DNA of 17,107 nucleotides from Gammaproteobacteria bacterium (GTDB taxonomy: Bacteria; Pseudomonadota; Gammaproteobacteria; Eutrophobiales; Eutrophobiaceae). The stretch covers positions 5,350 to 22,456 of the forward strand of contig VYCZ01000315.1 of assembly GCA_009843675.1 (NCBI GenBank), given 5' to 3'. Shown one piece after another: positions 1 through 7,334 of this stretch; position 1 is the stretch's first letter, and every line of letters begins with the position of its first letter. The translations under genes and the position numbers were made by a program. The notes beneath the pieces are model-generated. The model saw nothing but the letters and a program-made list of their open reading frames with translations, was not told where the DNA came from and searched no databases.

Positions 1-1
1 G

Positions 2-145
2 ATCTGGACCGTGCTGCTGGATCGCTTCGATTTTCACCTGGACACCGGGTTTCCCGCCCCGAACTACGGCAGCTGGGTAACGGGTCCCAGAACGCCTTGC
101 CGGGTAAGTTACCGGCGCCGTTCGCAAACCAGCGTTTTCCGGTGA
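2..145 (+). CDS. C-terminal end of a cytochrome P450, CYP51-like (sterol 14-alpha-demethylase), 5' truncated
   Basis: The window opens inside this gene; 47 codons remain before TGA at 143-145. The peptide begins IWTVLLDRFDFHL, then has a PAPNY stretch, a GPRTPC segment and a basic V-S-Y-R-R-R end. CYP51 proteins end this way: the helix after the haem-binding Cys runs into an (I/F)xxLLRxFxFEL strand, then PxY, VGPxxPC and a (V/I)RYRRR tail. The haem Cys loop itself lies upstream of the window. CYP51 removes the 14-alpha-methyl group of lanosterol-type sterols with O2 and electrons from a redox partner. The assignment rests on a short tail, but the four sterol-pathway domains encoded next support it strongly. 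The stop is 10 bases before the TTG start of the next gene, consistent with one transcript. Another P450 family is possible. Confidence 0.72.
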   Translation: MWTVLLDRFDFHLDTGFPAPNYGSWVTGPRTPCRVSYRRRSQTSVFR

Positions 146-155
146 GTGCACTGTT

Positions 156-3100
156 TTGGACCGTTACGACGTAGCCGTTGTCGGCGCGGGACCTGTAGGC
201 AGTGTGTGCGCACTCGCCTTCGCGCAGAGAGGCGCCCGGGTGGCGCTGCTGGAAGCCAATCCCAAGGCTGCCAGGCGGCTGGCGGGCGAATGGCTGCATC
301 CGCCTGCCGTACGCATGTTGCAGTCTGTGGGCATAACGCTCGATACGCAGCCCCACAGCATCACGGGCAAAGGGTTTGCGGTGTTCCCGGAAGACGGTTC
401 GGAACCGATAATGCTGCCTTACCCGGACGGCTCTCACGGCCTGGCATGTGAGCATGCGGAACTCGTCTCCTGCCTGCATGAAGCGGTTGAGAACGAGCCG
501 GGCATCGACTTTCTTTTGCATGCGCGGGTACGCGAGGTGGGCGACGGCCGGCTCAGTTACAGCCGGAATGGCGCCGATCAAACCCTGGACGCGACGCGCA
601 TCGTCGGCGCCGACGGCCGCGTCTCGATCGTGCGCCAATCCCTGGGCTTATCGACAAAACCAATGCCCTGCTCGCGTATGGTAGGGGTCATGCTGGAAGG
701 CGTGGACCTGCCCCTGAAGGGTTACGGCCACGTGGTGCTGGGAGCGCCGGGCCCGCTCCTGGTATACCACGTGGGAGAGCATTCCGTCCGGATAGTCGCC
801 GATGTCCCGCTGGACCAGTGGACGCCCAGGGACAGGCTCGGGTTGCTGTCGGGATCCTATGCCGGTTTGTTGCCGGAGACACTCAGGGCGGCGTTTGTCG
901 AGGCGTTGCAGGCGGGGAAATTCAACGCCGCGGCCAATGAACTGAGGCAGCGCGTCAGCTACGGGAGCCCGCAGCGGGTGCTTATCGGCGACGCGGCCGG
1001 GCACTATCACCCCCTGACCGCGGTGGGGATGACGCTGGGTTTCGGCGATGCGCTGGCGCTGGCCGGGAGCAGGGACTTTCACGACTTCAAGACCCGGCGT
1101 ATTCATGTGACCCGCGCCCCGGAGTTCCTGGCCATGGGGATCTACGAGGTATTTGCCGACCACCGGGCTGAAATGGTGGCGCTGAGACACGCGATGTACC
1201 GGGGTTGGAGGATGAAGCCCGCGATACGCAAGGGCACCATACGTTTACTCGGCTGTGAAGACACATCGACGACCCGCCTGGGTTTCGCATTCACCGCGGT
1301 GGTGATCCGGGCAGTCGCCGGTGCGGTCCCGCGGTCCTGGGATAAGGTTGCCTGGCGCCGGGTGCGCGATATCGTTCACGCGATCGCCGTTCGTCTCTGG
1401 TGGCTCGTGAATGGCGTTCAGAAACTGTACTGGGCGAGAAGGGCGGGCGTAGAAAAAGATAACCGGGTCCGGGATGCAATGTCCCGCGCGTTCCTGATCT
1501 CCATGGCGCCGAACGAGGGAAACTCCCGGCATGCGCAACCGAAGAAGGATGATCTGCCCGATGCCGGTCCGGCATTGCAGCGCGCAAGCGCACACCTGTT
1601 AAGCCTCCAGGGTGAGGATGGCGCCTGGGAGGGCGAGATGGTCTGGTGTCCCATGCTCACGGCGCAATACGTGCTGCTGCACCACATTATCGGCCATCCG
1701 CTCGACCCCGGCCGGCGCCGGCGCGTGCTGCGCTCCTTTGAATGCACCCGCCTCGAAGGAGGCCTGTGGAGCCTGCACGAATACCCGCCGCCCAACCTGT
1801 TTGTTACCACCCTGGTTTACGTCGCGGCGAGACTGCTCGGTGTAGAACGGGATGATCCGTTAATCGAACCCGCCCGGCGCTTTTTGCAGGAAGAAGGAGT
1901 GCTCGGCATCCCGAGCTGGGGAAAGTTCTGGCTGGCGCTGCTTAATCTTTACGACTGGCGCGGGGTAAACCCCATACTGCCGGAACTGTGGAGTCTGCCG
2001 CGCTGGGCAGCATTGCATCCCTCGAACTGGTACTGCCATACCCGGCTTATCTACCTGGCGATGGCCGCGGTTTACCCGCACCGGTTCCAGGCGCCGGTCA
2101 CACCCCTGATCGCATCGCTGCGGGAGGAACTGTTCCCCGAAGGGTTTGACAAGGCCGATTTTTCCAGGGGCCGGAACCGGTTGCGGGAGGCCGACCTCTA
2201 CGCGCGTCCCGGTGTATGGCTGCGGGCCGGGTACGGGTTTGCGCGGTTGTACGAGCGGTTCCACAACAAGCGCCTGCGCGCCCGCAGCATGGAAGCGCTG
2301 ATCCGACAGATAAGATGGGAACTGCAAGCCACCGGCCACACGAACATCTCCCCGGTCAGCGGTTTCCTCAATATCCTGGCCTTGTGGCTGCGTGACCCGG
2401 ACGACGATGACTGCCGGCGGGCGCTGGACCAACTGGACGGATGGATCTGGGAAGACGAGGAGCGCGGCGCGCGGGTCACCGGCGCCCGGAGCAGTTCGTG
2501 GGACACGGGCTTTTCCCTGCAGGCGCTGGCAACGGTTCCCGGCCTGGACGGGGTTGGAGACGCCCTCCGGAAGGGAGCCGGCTTCCTGCGCGGGCAGCAA
2601 GTCGGCGCCGGCTTTGAAGGGTTTCGCGAGGCTTACCGCACCGACCCCGAAGGCGGCTGGTGTTTCCCCGGGGCATGGCATGGCTGGCCGGTGAGCGGCT
2701 GCACTGCGGAAGCGGTACTGGGTATCCTTGCCGCCGGCCGCGAAGCTATGAACGAGCAGGCGCTCGGCGATGCGGTCCGGTTCATGTTGCGTACCCGGAA
2801 CCGTGACGGCGGTTTCGGCAGCTACGAGGCGCGCCGCAGCGCGTTTGACCTCGAATGGCTGAACCCGGCCGAAATGTTCGGCGACTCGATGACGGAGCGT
2901 TCCTATGTCGAGTGCACCGCGTCCTGCCTCGCGGCGCTCGCGGCCTGCCGGGAGCGCTTCCCGCAGGTCACGGACCAGGCATCGGCGGACGCCATCGCGC
3001 GGGGCGGCGCCTGGCTGCGCCGCACCCAGGCAAGTGACGGGTCGTGGCGCGGCGTATGGGGCGTGCAGTTTATCTATGGCACCTTGTTCGGTATCAGGGG

Positions 3101-3584
3101 CCTGCGCGCGGCGGCGGCCCTTCCCGGTGATCCGGCAGTGCGTGCGGCCTGCCGGTGGCTGCTGGACCGCCAGCGGCAGGACGGGGGCTGGGGCGAGCAT
3201 TACAGCGGTTGCCTGACCGGGCGCTACGTGGAACACCAGGAAAGCCAGGTTATCCAGACCGCCTGGGCACTGATTGCCTTGCTCGAGGCGGGCGATTCCA
3301 ACTGGAGCGCGATTACCCGCGGCGCCCGGTTCTTGATGGACGCCCAGGAAGGCGGCGGCTCATGGCCCAGGCAGGACATGGCCGGGGTATTTTTCCGCAC
3401 CGCGCTGCTGGACTACGTCCTGTACCGCCAGTATTTTCCCCTGCACGCGCTGGGCCTGTACGAACAGCGGCGCCGGGCCAGGTCGGGGGCCGATGCTCCA
3501 CTCAACGAGCAACAGCGCCGGGCTCGGCCCGGTGCAGACACCCCACTCAATGAATCATGCAATTCTGATATAGTGATCAAATGA
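156..3584 (+). CDS. Fused squalene epoxidase-like FAD monooxygenase and oxidosqualene cyclase-type triterpene cyclase
   Basis: One open frame of 1142 residues with two enzyme domains. Residues 1 to about 450 resemble squalene monooxygenase: the FAD Rossmann motif GxGxxG (G10, G12, G15), GADG at 151-154, and GD at 278-279 followed by HPLTAVGMTL, close to the HPLTGGGMT of squalene epoxidases. A hydrophobic helical stretch (about 390-430) may associate with membrane. From about residue 470 the protein is an oxidosqualene cyclase: several QW repeats (QGEDGAW, QASDGSW, RQDGGWGE), NWYCHTR, WDTGF, LNPAEMFGD, YVECTAS, IYGTLFGIRGL and QTAWALIALLEAGD. The catalytic motif reads V-S-G-C-T-A-E with Gly848 where the DCTAE proton-donor Asp is expected. 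Expected reaction: squalene to 2,3-oxidosqualene to a tetracyclic sterol precursor, but the missing Asp makes cyclase activity uncertain. TTG at 156 is chosen because the FAD motif starts at once and no later in-frame start keeps it. The C-terminus is a 15-residue tandem repeat. The stop overlaps the next start (ATGA). Confidence 0.88.
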   Translation: MDRYDVAVVGAGPVGSVCALAFAQRGARVALLEANPKAARRLAGEWLHPPAVRMLQSVGITLDTQPHSITGKGFAVFPEDGSEPIMLPYPDGSHGLACEHAELVSCLHEAVENEPGIDFLLHARVREVGDGRLSYSRNGADQTLDATRIVGADGRVSIVRQSLGLSTKPMPCSRMVGVMLEGVDLPLKGYGHVVLGAPGPLLVYHVGEHSVRIVADVPLDQWTPRDRLGLLSGSYAGLLPETLRAAFVEALQAGKFNAAANELRQRVSYGSPQRVLIGDAAGHYHPLTAVGMTLGFGDALALAGSRDFHDFKTRRIHVTRAPEFLAMGIYEVFADHRAEMVALRHAMYRGWRMKPAIRKGTIRLLGCEDTSTTRLGFAFTAVVIRAVAGAVPRSWDKVAWRRVRDIVHAIAVRLWWLVNGVQKLYWARRAGVEKDNRVRDAMSRAFLISMAPNEGNSRHAQPKKDDLPDAGPALQRASAHLLSLQGEDGAWEGEMVWCPMLTAQYVLLHHIIGHPLDPGRRRRVLRSFECTRLEGGLWSLHEYPPPNLFVTTLVYVAARLLGVERDDPLIEPARRFLQEEGVLGIPSWGKFWLALLNLYDWRGVNPILPELWSLPRWAALHPSNWYCHTRLIYLAMAAVYPHRFQAPVTPLIASLREELFPEGFDKADFSRGRNRLREADLYARPGVWLRAGYGFARLYERFHNKRLRARSMEALIRQIRWELQATGHTNISPVSGFLNILALWLRDPDDDDCRRALDQLDGWIWEDEERGARVTGARSSSWDTGFSLQALATVPGLDGVGDALRKGAGFLRGQQVGAGFEGFREAYRTDPEGGWCFPGAWHGWPVSGCTAEAVLGILAAGREAMNEQALGDAVRFMLRTRNRDGGFGSYEARRSAFDLEWLNPAEMFGDSMTERSYVECTASCLAALAACRERFPQVTDQASADAIARGGAWLRRTQASDGSWRGVWGVQFIYGTLFGIRGLRAAAALPGDPAVRAACRWLLDRQRQDGGWGEHYSGCLTGRYVEHQESQVIQTAWALIALLEAGDSNWSAITRGARFLMDAQEGGGSWPRQDMAGVFFRTALLDYVLYRQYFPLHALGLYEQRRRARSGADAPLNEQQRRARPGADTPLNESCNSDIVIK
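3462..3551 (+). repeat. Two imperfect 45-bp tandem repeats at the 3' end of the epoxidase-cyclase gene
   Basis: Bases 3462-3506 and 3507-3551 encode the 15-residue units EQRRRARSGADAPLN and EQQRRARPGADTPLN (residues 1103-1132). They lie beyond the last conserved cyclase helix and are rich in Arg, Ala and Pro. The copies keep the frame but differ at several bases, so the duplication is not very recent. The tail is probably disordered and outside the catalytic fold. Confidence 0.85.
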
Positions 3585-4606
3585 CAGATACACTCACCAA
3601 TACACCGGGTCCCCGTTCCCTTGCGGATCTCGCCCCCGACCAGGTGAAACCCGTGGTCGATGGATACACCGCCCTGCACGATGGCGCCACCACGGAGGAC
3701 AGAAAGGAGCGTTACCAGGAACTGGTCAATCACTACTATGACCTGGTGACCGATTTCTACGAGTTCGGCTGGGGCGCGTCCTTTCACTTTGCGCCCCGGC
3801 GGCGGGACGAGAGCTTCAAGGCGTCCCTGCTCAGGCACCAGTATTTTCTTGGCGACCGGCTTTCCCTGAAACCGGGGATGCAGGTGCTCGACGTGGGATG
3901 CGGGGTAGGGGGCCCGATGGGCAACCTGGCGCGCCGTTACGGGGCCGGCTTTACCGGCATCAACAATAACGCCTACCAGGTTGAGCGGGCGAAAGTGCAC
4001 ACGCGGGATGTCCGGCCGTTATGCCGTTTCATACACGGCGATTACATGCATGTACCCGAAAACGGCGGCAGCTACGATGCCGCCTTCGCCATCGAGTCCC
4101 TGCCCCACGCACCGGACAAGACTGCGGTGTTCCGGGAGATCCTGCGCGTGCTGCGTCCGGGGGCCTGTTTTGCGGGCTACGAATGGTGTCTTACCGATGA
4201 TTTCGATCCCGGCAACCCGGAGCACCAACGCATCAAGAAAACTATCATGGCGGGGAACGGACTGCCGGATATCGCCTCCACGCCGGAGATTGGCGCCGCC
4301 GCGCGCGATGCCGGATTCGAACTCCTGGAAGCCCGCGACCTGGCGCCGGAATCGGACCCGGAGACGCCCTGGTACCGCGCCCTGCAGGGTCGCGATCTCA
4401 GTCTCATGAGTATTCCGCGTACGCCGGCCGGCCGCGCCCTGACGAACTTGACGTTAAGGGTTGCGGAGAAATTGCGGGTGGTCCCGGAGGGCACCAGGGC
4501 GGTCAGCACGCTGCTGAACAACGCGGCGGACGCGCTGGTCGAGGGCGGCGTACACGGTATTTTTACCCCCATGTTTTTCTTCCTGGTTCGTAAACCGGGA
4601 GGGTGA
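3581..4606 (+). CDS. Sterol C-24 methyltransferase (ERG6/SMT-like)
   Basis: 341 residues, close to the usual length of eukaryotic sterol methyltransferases. Sterol-specific signatures run in order: YYDLVTDFYEFGWGASFHFA (about 52-71, the aromatic sterol-binding region), the SAM motif LDVGCGVGGP (103-112), GINNNAYQ (about 126-133), GDYM (153-156), AIESLPHAP (about 170-178), YEW in the YEWCLT stretch, and NPEHQRIKK with GLPDI. The last 70 or so residues match the sterol methyltransferase C-terminal domain (TPWY, GTRAVSTLL, ADALVEGG, IFTPMFFFLVRKP). The enzyme transfers methyl from SAM to C-24 of a delta24 sterol side chain; which sterol and how many methylations cannot be read from sequence. ATG at 3581 overlaps the preceding TGA by 4 bases, so translation is probably coupled. 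The downstream gene starts immediately after its stop. Confidence 0.9.
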   Translation: MTDTLTNTPGPRSLADLAPDQVKPVVDGYTALHDGATTEDRKERYQELVNHYYDLVTDFYEFGWGASFHFAPRRRDESFKASLLRHQYFLGDRLSLKPGMQVLDVGCGVGGPMGNLARRYGAGFTGINNNAYQVERAKVHTRDVRPLCRFIHGDYMHVPENGGSYDAAFAIESLPHAPDKTAVFREILRVLRPGACFAGYEWCLTDDFDPGNPEHQRIKKTIMAGNGLPDIASTPEIGAAARDAGFELLEARDLAPESDPETPWYRALQGRDLSLMSIPRTPAGRALTNLTLRVAEKLRVVPEGTRAVSTLLNNAADALVEGGVHGIFTPMFFFLVRKPGG

Positions 4607-5164
4607 ATGAAGTACGTTTTTGACCCCGACATCCTGCGCGAAGTCGCCCATTCCCACCTCGACCTGCCGCTGGAGGAAATGCTGCCTGCAATCGCCCGGG
4701 ACCTTGCCGAACGCTATCCCGGCCGGATTGACACCAGGCCCGACTGGTTCTTCTCCAACGCCGGCGGCGTCATGGGACAACTCACCATCCTGTATGCTTC
4801 GCTGCGGGAGTACGTCATCTTTTTCGGCACCCCCATCGGCGGAACGGGACACACCGGCCGCTATCATTTTGTCGAAGATTACGCGTACATCCTGGATGGG
4901 GAGATGTGGTACTACGGCGAAGGCGATGTTCAGAAGACGGAATACCGCAAGGGTGACGTCATGCATTTGCAGAAAGGCAATGCAAAAGGTTTCAGGATGG
5001 AAGACCGCGCCTGGATACTCGAATACGTGCGCGGCCCCGTTCCCACCATGCTGCCGTTCGGGGTCGCGGATACCCTGTTCAGCACCCTTGACTTCAGGAC
5101 CCTGTTCCGCACGTTCTCGATCTATACCCGGCACGTGCTGCGATCCGTCAGAAAACCCCGGTAG
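4607..5164 (+). CDS. ERG2 / sigma-1 receptor family protein (putative sterol C-8 isomerase)
   Basis: 185 residues matching the ERG2/sigma-1 receptor family from end to end: YVFDPDIL at the start, NAGGVMGQLTILYASL (about 51-66), EYVIFFGT then GHTGRY (about 81-86), a cupin-like middle with ILDGEMWYY and YRKGDVMHL, AWILEYVRG (135-143), and VPTMLPFGVADTLFSTLDF (145-163). Glu139 aligns with sigma-1 Glu172, the ligand-contacting acid, and E90/D91 lie near the second acid. The N-terminal membrane helix of eukaryotic members is absent: the protein begins directly at the cupin-fold domain, though the C-terminal membrane-lying helices are kept. Fungal ERG2 moves the sterol C8 double bond to C7, which fits the preceding methyltransferase, epoxidase-cyclase and CYP51 genes. 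The ATG directly follows the upstream TGA, with GGGAGG a few bases before it. A ligand-binding rather than catalytic role cannot be excluded. Confidence 0.9.
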   Translation: MKYVFDPDILREVAHSHLDLPLEEMLPAIARDLAERYPGRIDTRPDWFFSNAGGVMGQLTILYASLREYVIFFGTPIGGTGHTGRYHFVEDYAYILDGEMWYYGEGDVQKTEYRKGDVMHLQKGNAKGFRMEDRAWILEYVRGPVPTMLPFGVADTLFSTLDFRTLFRTFSIYTRHVLRSVRKPR

Positions 5165-5172
5165 TTTGTTAA

Positions 5173-5190
5173 CGGGGGTGTCCTCCCCCG
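5173..5190. other. Short GC hairpin after the sterol genes
   Basis: CGGGGG (5173-5178) pairs with CCCCCG (5185-5190) around a 6-base loop, 9 bases after the ERG2-family stop codon. No T-run follows, so it is not a standard intrinsic terminator. It could mark the end of the sterol operon or slow transcription between it and the downstream genes. Confidence 0.35.
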
Positions 5191-5232
5191 CGCACTAATA
5201 GGTTACAATACGCAAGGGAACTCCGGTGTTAT

Positions 5233-6261
5233 ATGAGTTTCCCAGGGTATGCGCGGCAGACCGAGGCATCCAACCTGATGGGCGGGTTCTGGATTGCCGA
5301 GGCCTACCACTGGTTCCGCCAGTACGGGCTGGAGGCCCGCGGCTGTTTTACCACCCTGGCGGCGGTCAGCGTGGCGACGGAAAGAATACCCATAGGGCTC
5401 GGCATTACTTCGCCTTACATGCGCCATCCCACCATCCAGGCGTCCGAGGCGGCGGGCATCGACGAGTTGTCCGGCGGCCGCTTCATCATGGGTATCGGCG
5501 TGGGCAAGGTGGGCATCGAGTACCTGGAATACGACATCGAGAAGCTGAGGCCGGTCGGGGTCCACCATGAATCCATGGAGATCATGCGCAAGGTGTTTGC
5601 CGGCGAGGCCTACGAGTACAAGGGCAAATATTTTGAATCCTCCATGCCGGCATACGACCGGGCCGGGGATGGACTGCGCACGGAAATCCCCATTTACGTG
5701 GGAGCGACCGGGCCGTTCATGCAAAAACTCAGCGGCCGCGAGAGCGACGGCATGCTGCTGGCAGGGCTGACTTCGCCCCCCTTCGTCAAATACGCCCGGG
5801 AGAACATGGAAGCCGGGGCTGAAAAGGCGGGCCGCACCCTGCCGCCTGATTTTCCGGTGGGTGGCGTGATCCTGTGTTCCTGCTCCCGGGACGGCGACAA
5901 GGCGCGGGATGCCACCCGCCCGTACACGGGAACCTACGTGGTGAACAAGATCAGGAATATCAAGAACGATGTAATCCTGGCCGGTTCAGGACTGCCTGAC
6001 TCGGCCTGGGAACCGTTCCGCCAGGCCATCGCGGACGGCACCCAGGACAACGTCACCCAGTACGTGACGGATGAGATGATGCGTAAATTCACCGTCATAT
6101 CCGGCACCCCGGAGGACTGCCTCGAGATCACCCAGGAACTGGTGGATTCGGGGTTGAACCTGCCCCTGCTGGAGGTGGTCGGCGCCAGCGAGGCCGATAA
6201 CCTGGAGACCATCCGCCTGATGGGCGAGGAGGTCGTGCCCAACCTGAGGCCGGCGGCATGA
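5233..6261 (+). CDS. LLM-class (luciferase-like) flavin- or F420-dependent oxidoreductase
   Basis: 342 residues of the bacterial luciferase-like TIM-barrel family. Visible features are FWIAEAYHW (about 19-27, the VWVAE strand of the family), a TTLAAVSVATERIPIGLGITSPYMRHP run (from about residue 40), ASEAAGIDELSGGRFIMGIGVGK (the strongly conserved DELSGGRF core), PIYVGATGP and the SDGMLLAG segment. These fit the F420-dependent methylene-tetrahydromethanopterin reductase-like branch, and an FO synthase gene 2.3 kb downstream on the same strand favours F420 over FMN. The substrate is unknown. The start ATG at 5233 leaves the first beta strand of the barrel shorter than usual; an in-frame stop at 5170 and no other start codon between rule out a longer version. 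A possible AAGGGAA ribosome site lies at 5214-5220. It lies 68 bases after the sterol genes. Confidence 0.85.
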   Translation: MSFPGYARQTEASNLMGGFWIAEAYHWFRQYGLEARGCFTTLAAVSVATERIPIGLGITSPYMRHPTIQASEAAGIDELSGGRFIMGIGVGKVGIEYLEYDIEKLRPVGVHHESMEIMRKVFAGEAYEYKGKYFESSMPAYDRAGDGLRTEIPIYVGATGPFMQKLSGRESDGMLLAGLTSPPFVKYARENMEAGAEKAGRTLPPDFPVGGVILCSCSRDGDKARDATRPYTGTYVVNKIRNIKNDVILAGSGLPDSAWEPFRQAIADGTQDNVTQYVTDEMMRKFTVISGTPEDCLEITQELVDSGLNLPLLEVVGASEADNLETIRLMGEEVVPNLRPAA

Positions 6262-6291
6262 CGGCTGGAACGTAAAAATTGGAAAATAACG

Positions 6292-7209
6292 ATGAAATTA
6301 GCAACATTTGATATCAACAGCACCGGCAAACGCACCATCGGGGTGTACCATAACGGCGCCTATGTGGACCTCGTAACCCTGTCCGGCGGGTTGTTGCCGG
6401 CGGACATGATTGAATTCCTCAAGGGTGGCGAGGCCATCATGGACCAGGCCCGCACCCTGCTGGTCGGGGTCGGGGGCAGTGCAGGACAGTATGTTTATGC
6501 GGAAGATGAAATCACCCTGCAATCGCCGGTGCCGCTGCCCGGCAAGATCGTGCATACCTCCTGCAACTTCGACTCGCACCTGGAGGAACTGACCACCTGG
6601 AACGACCCGGAATGCGAGTCCCACAACTGGGGCGACTTCCACTTCGAGCACCCCACCGGGTTCCTGGAAGCGCCGTCGTCCGTGGTGCCCAGCGGCGCCG
6701 GGGTCGAGATCCCGGTGTTCACCCGGCAACTGGATTACGAGATCGAGATCGCCATCGTCATCGGCAAGCAGGCCTACAAGGTGGGCGTGGAGGAAGCCTT
6801 CGATTACGTGGCGGGTTACACCATCTTCAACGACCTGTCCGCGCGGGACATCCAGGCCCGGGAACATTCCAACAAGGTGATCCTGATGGGCAAGAGCTTC
6901 AAGGGTTCCTGCCCCCTGGGTCCCTGGCTGGTCACCCTGGACGAACTGGACGACCCCCACGACCTGGACATGAAACTGCGCGTCAACGGCGAGGTGCGCC
7001 AGGACGCCAACACCGGGCAGATGCACTACAAGACCGCGGAACTGGTCTCCTGGTGGTCCCACATGGGCCTGTACCCCGGCGACGTGATCACCAGCGGCTC
7101 CCCGCCGGGCGTCGCCGCCGGCATGGACAAACCCAGGTGGCTGCAACCGGGCGACACGGTGGATGCAACCATCGCAAAACTGGGTACTCTCACGACAAGG
7201 ATCATATAA
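6292..7209 (+). CDS. Fumarylacetoacetate hydrolase (FAH) family protein
   Basis: 305 residues with the FAH catalytic fold. The metal-binding triad is visible: E150 and E152 in DYEIEIAIVIG and D181 in YTIFNDLSARD, matching Glu199, Glu201 and Asp233 of animal FAH. K201 in GKSFKGSCPLGPW and the GDVITSGSPPGV loop near the C-terminus are also typical. The family hydrolyses, decarboxylates or isomerises small oxo-acids in aromatic catabolism and related pathways; the specific reaction cannot be set here. It follows the LLM oxidoreductase by 30 bases and probably shares its transcript. An N-terminal domain (1-80) precedes the core as in 2-hydroxyhepta-2,4-diene-1,7-dioate isomerase-type members. Confidence 0.88.
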   Translation: MKLATFDINSTGKRTIGVYHNGAYVDLVTLSGGLLPADMIEFLKGGEAIMDQARTLLVGVGGSAGQYVYAEDEITLQSPVPLPGKIVHTSCNFDSHLEELTTWNDPECESHNWGDFHFEHPTGFLEAPSSVVPSGAGVEIPVFTRQLDYEIEIAIVIGKQAYKVGVEEAFDYVAGYTIFNDLSARDIQAREHSNKVILMGKSFKGSCPLGPWLVTLDELDDPHDLDMKLRVNGEVRQDANTGQMHYKTAELVSWWSHMGLYPGDVITSGSPPGVAAGMDKPRWLQPGDTVDATIAKLGTLTTRII

Positions 7210-7219
7210 TTGCTGACTC

Positions 7220-7302
7220 GGGGTCAGGGTAGAAACCCGGGGTCAGAGTAAGAAATTCGCCAGAATTTTTACTCTGACCCCAAAATTCCTTACTCTTACC
7301 CC
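7220..7302. repeat. Nested REP-like palindrome
   Basis: GGGGTCAGAGTA (7239-7250) pairs perfectly with TACTCTGACCCC (7270-7281). Outside it GGGGTCAGGGTA (7220-7231) pairs 10 of 12 with TACTCTTACCCC (7291-7302). The result is a hairpin within a hairpin filling most of the gap between the FAH and M20 genes. The same heading sequence recurs at 13408-13517. Its position right after a stop codon suggests it can act as a transcript end or RNA stabiliser. Confidence 0.85.
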
Positions 7303-7334
7303 AAATATGATGTTAAACAAACAAGGTACAAATA

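Noticed and set aside
1860..3236. Long minus-strand open frame (458 codons) opposite the cyclase
   Set aside because: It lies wholly inside a clearly coding gene, has no recognisable domain and shows the Arg/Pro/Gly-rich composition of an antisense frame in GC-rich DNA.
1560..3584. Squalene-hopene cyclase rather than oxidosqualene cyclase
   Set aside because: The catalytic region is the CTAE type, not the DxDD type of hopene cyclases, and LNPAEMFGD, IYGTLFGIRGL and the sterol-gene context fit oxidosqualene cyclases.
5173..5190. Rho-independent terminator after the sterol genes
   Set aside because: The stem is only 6 bp and lacks a following T-run, so I kept it only as a hairpin of uncertain role.
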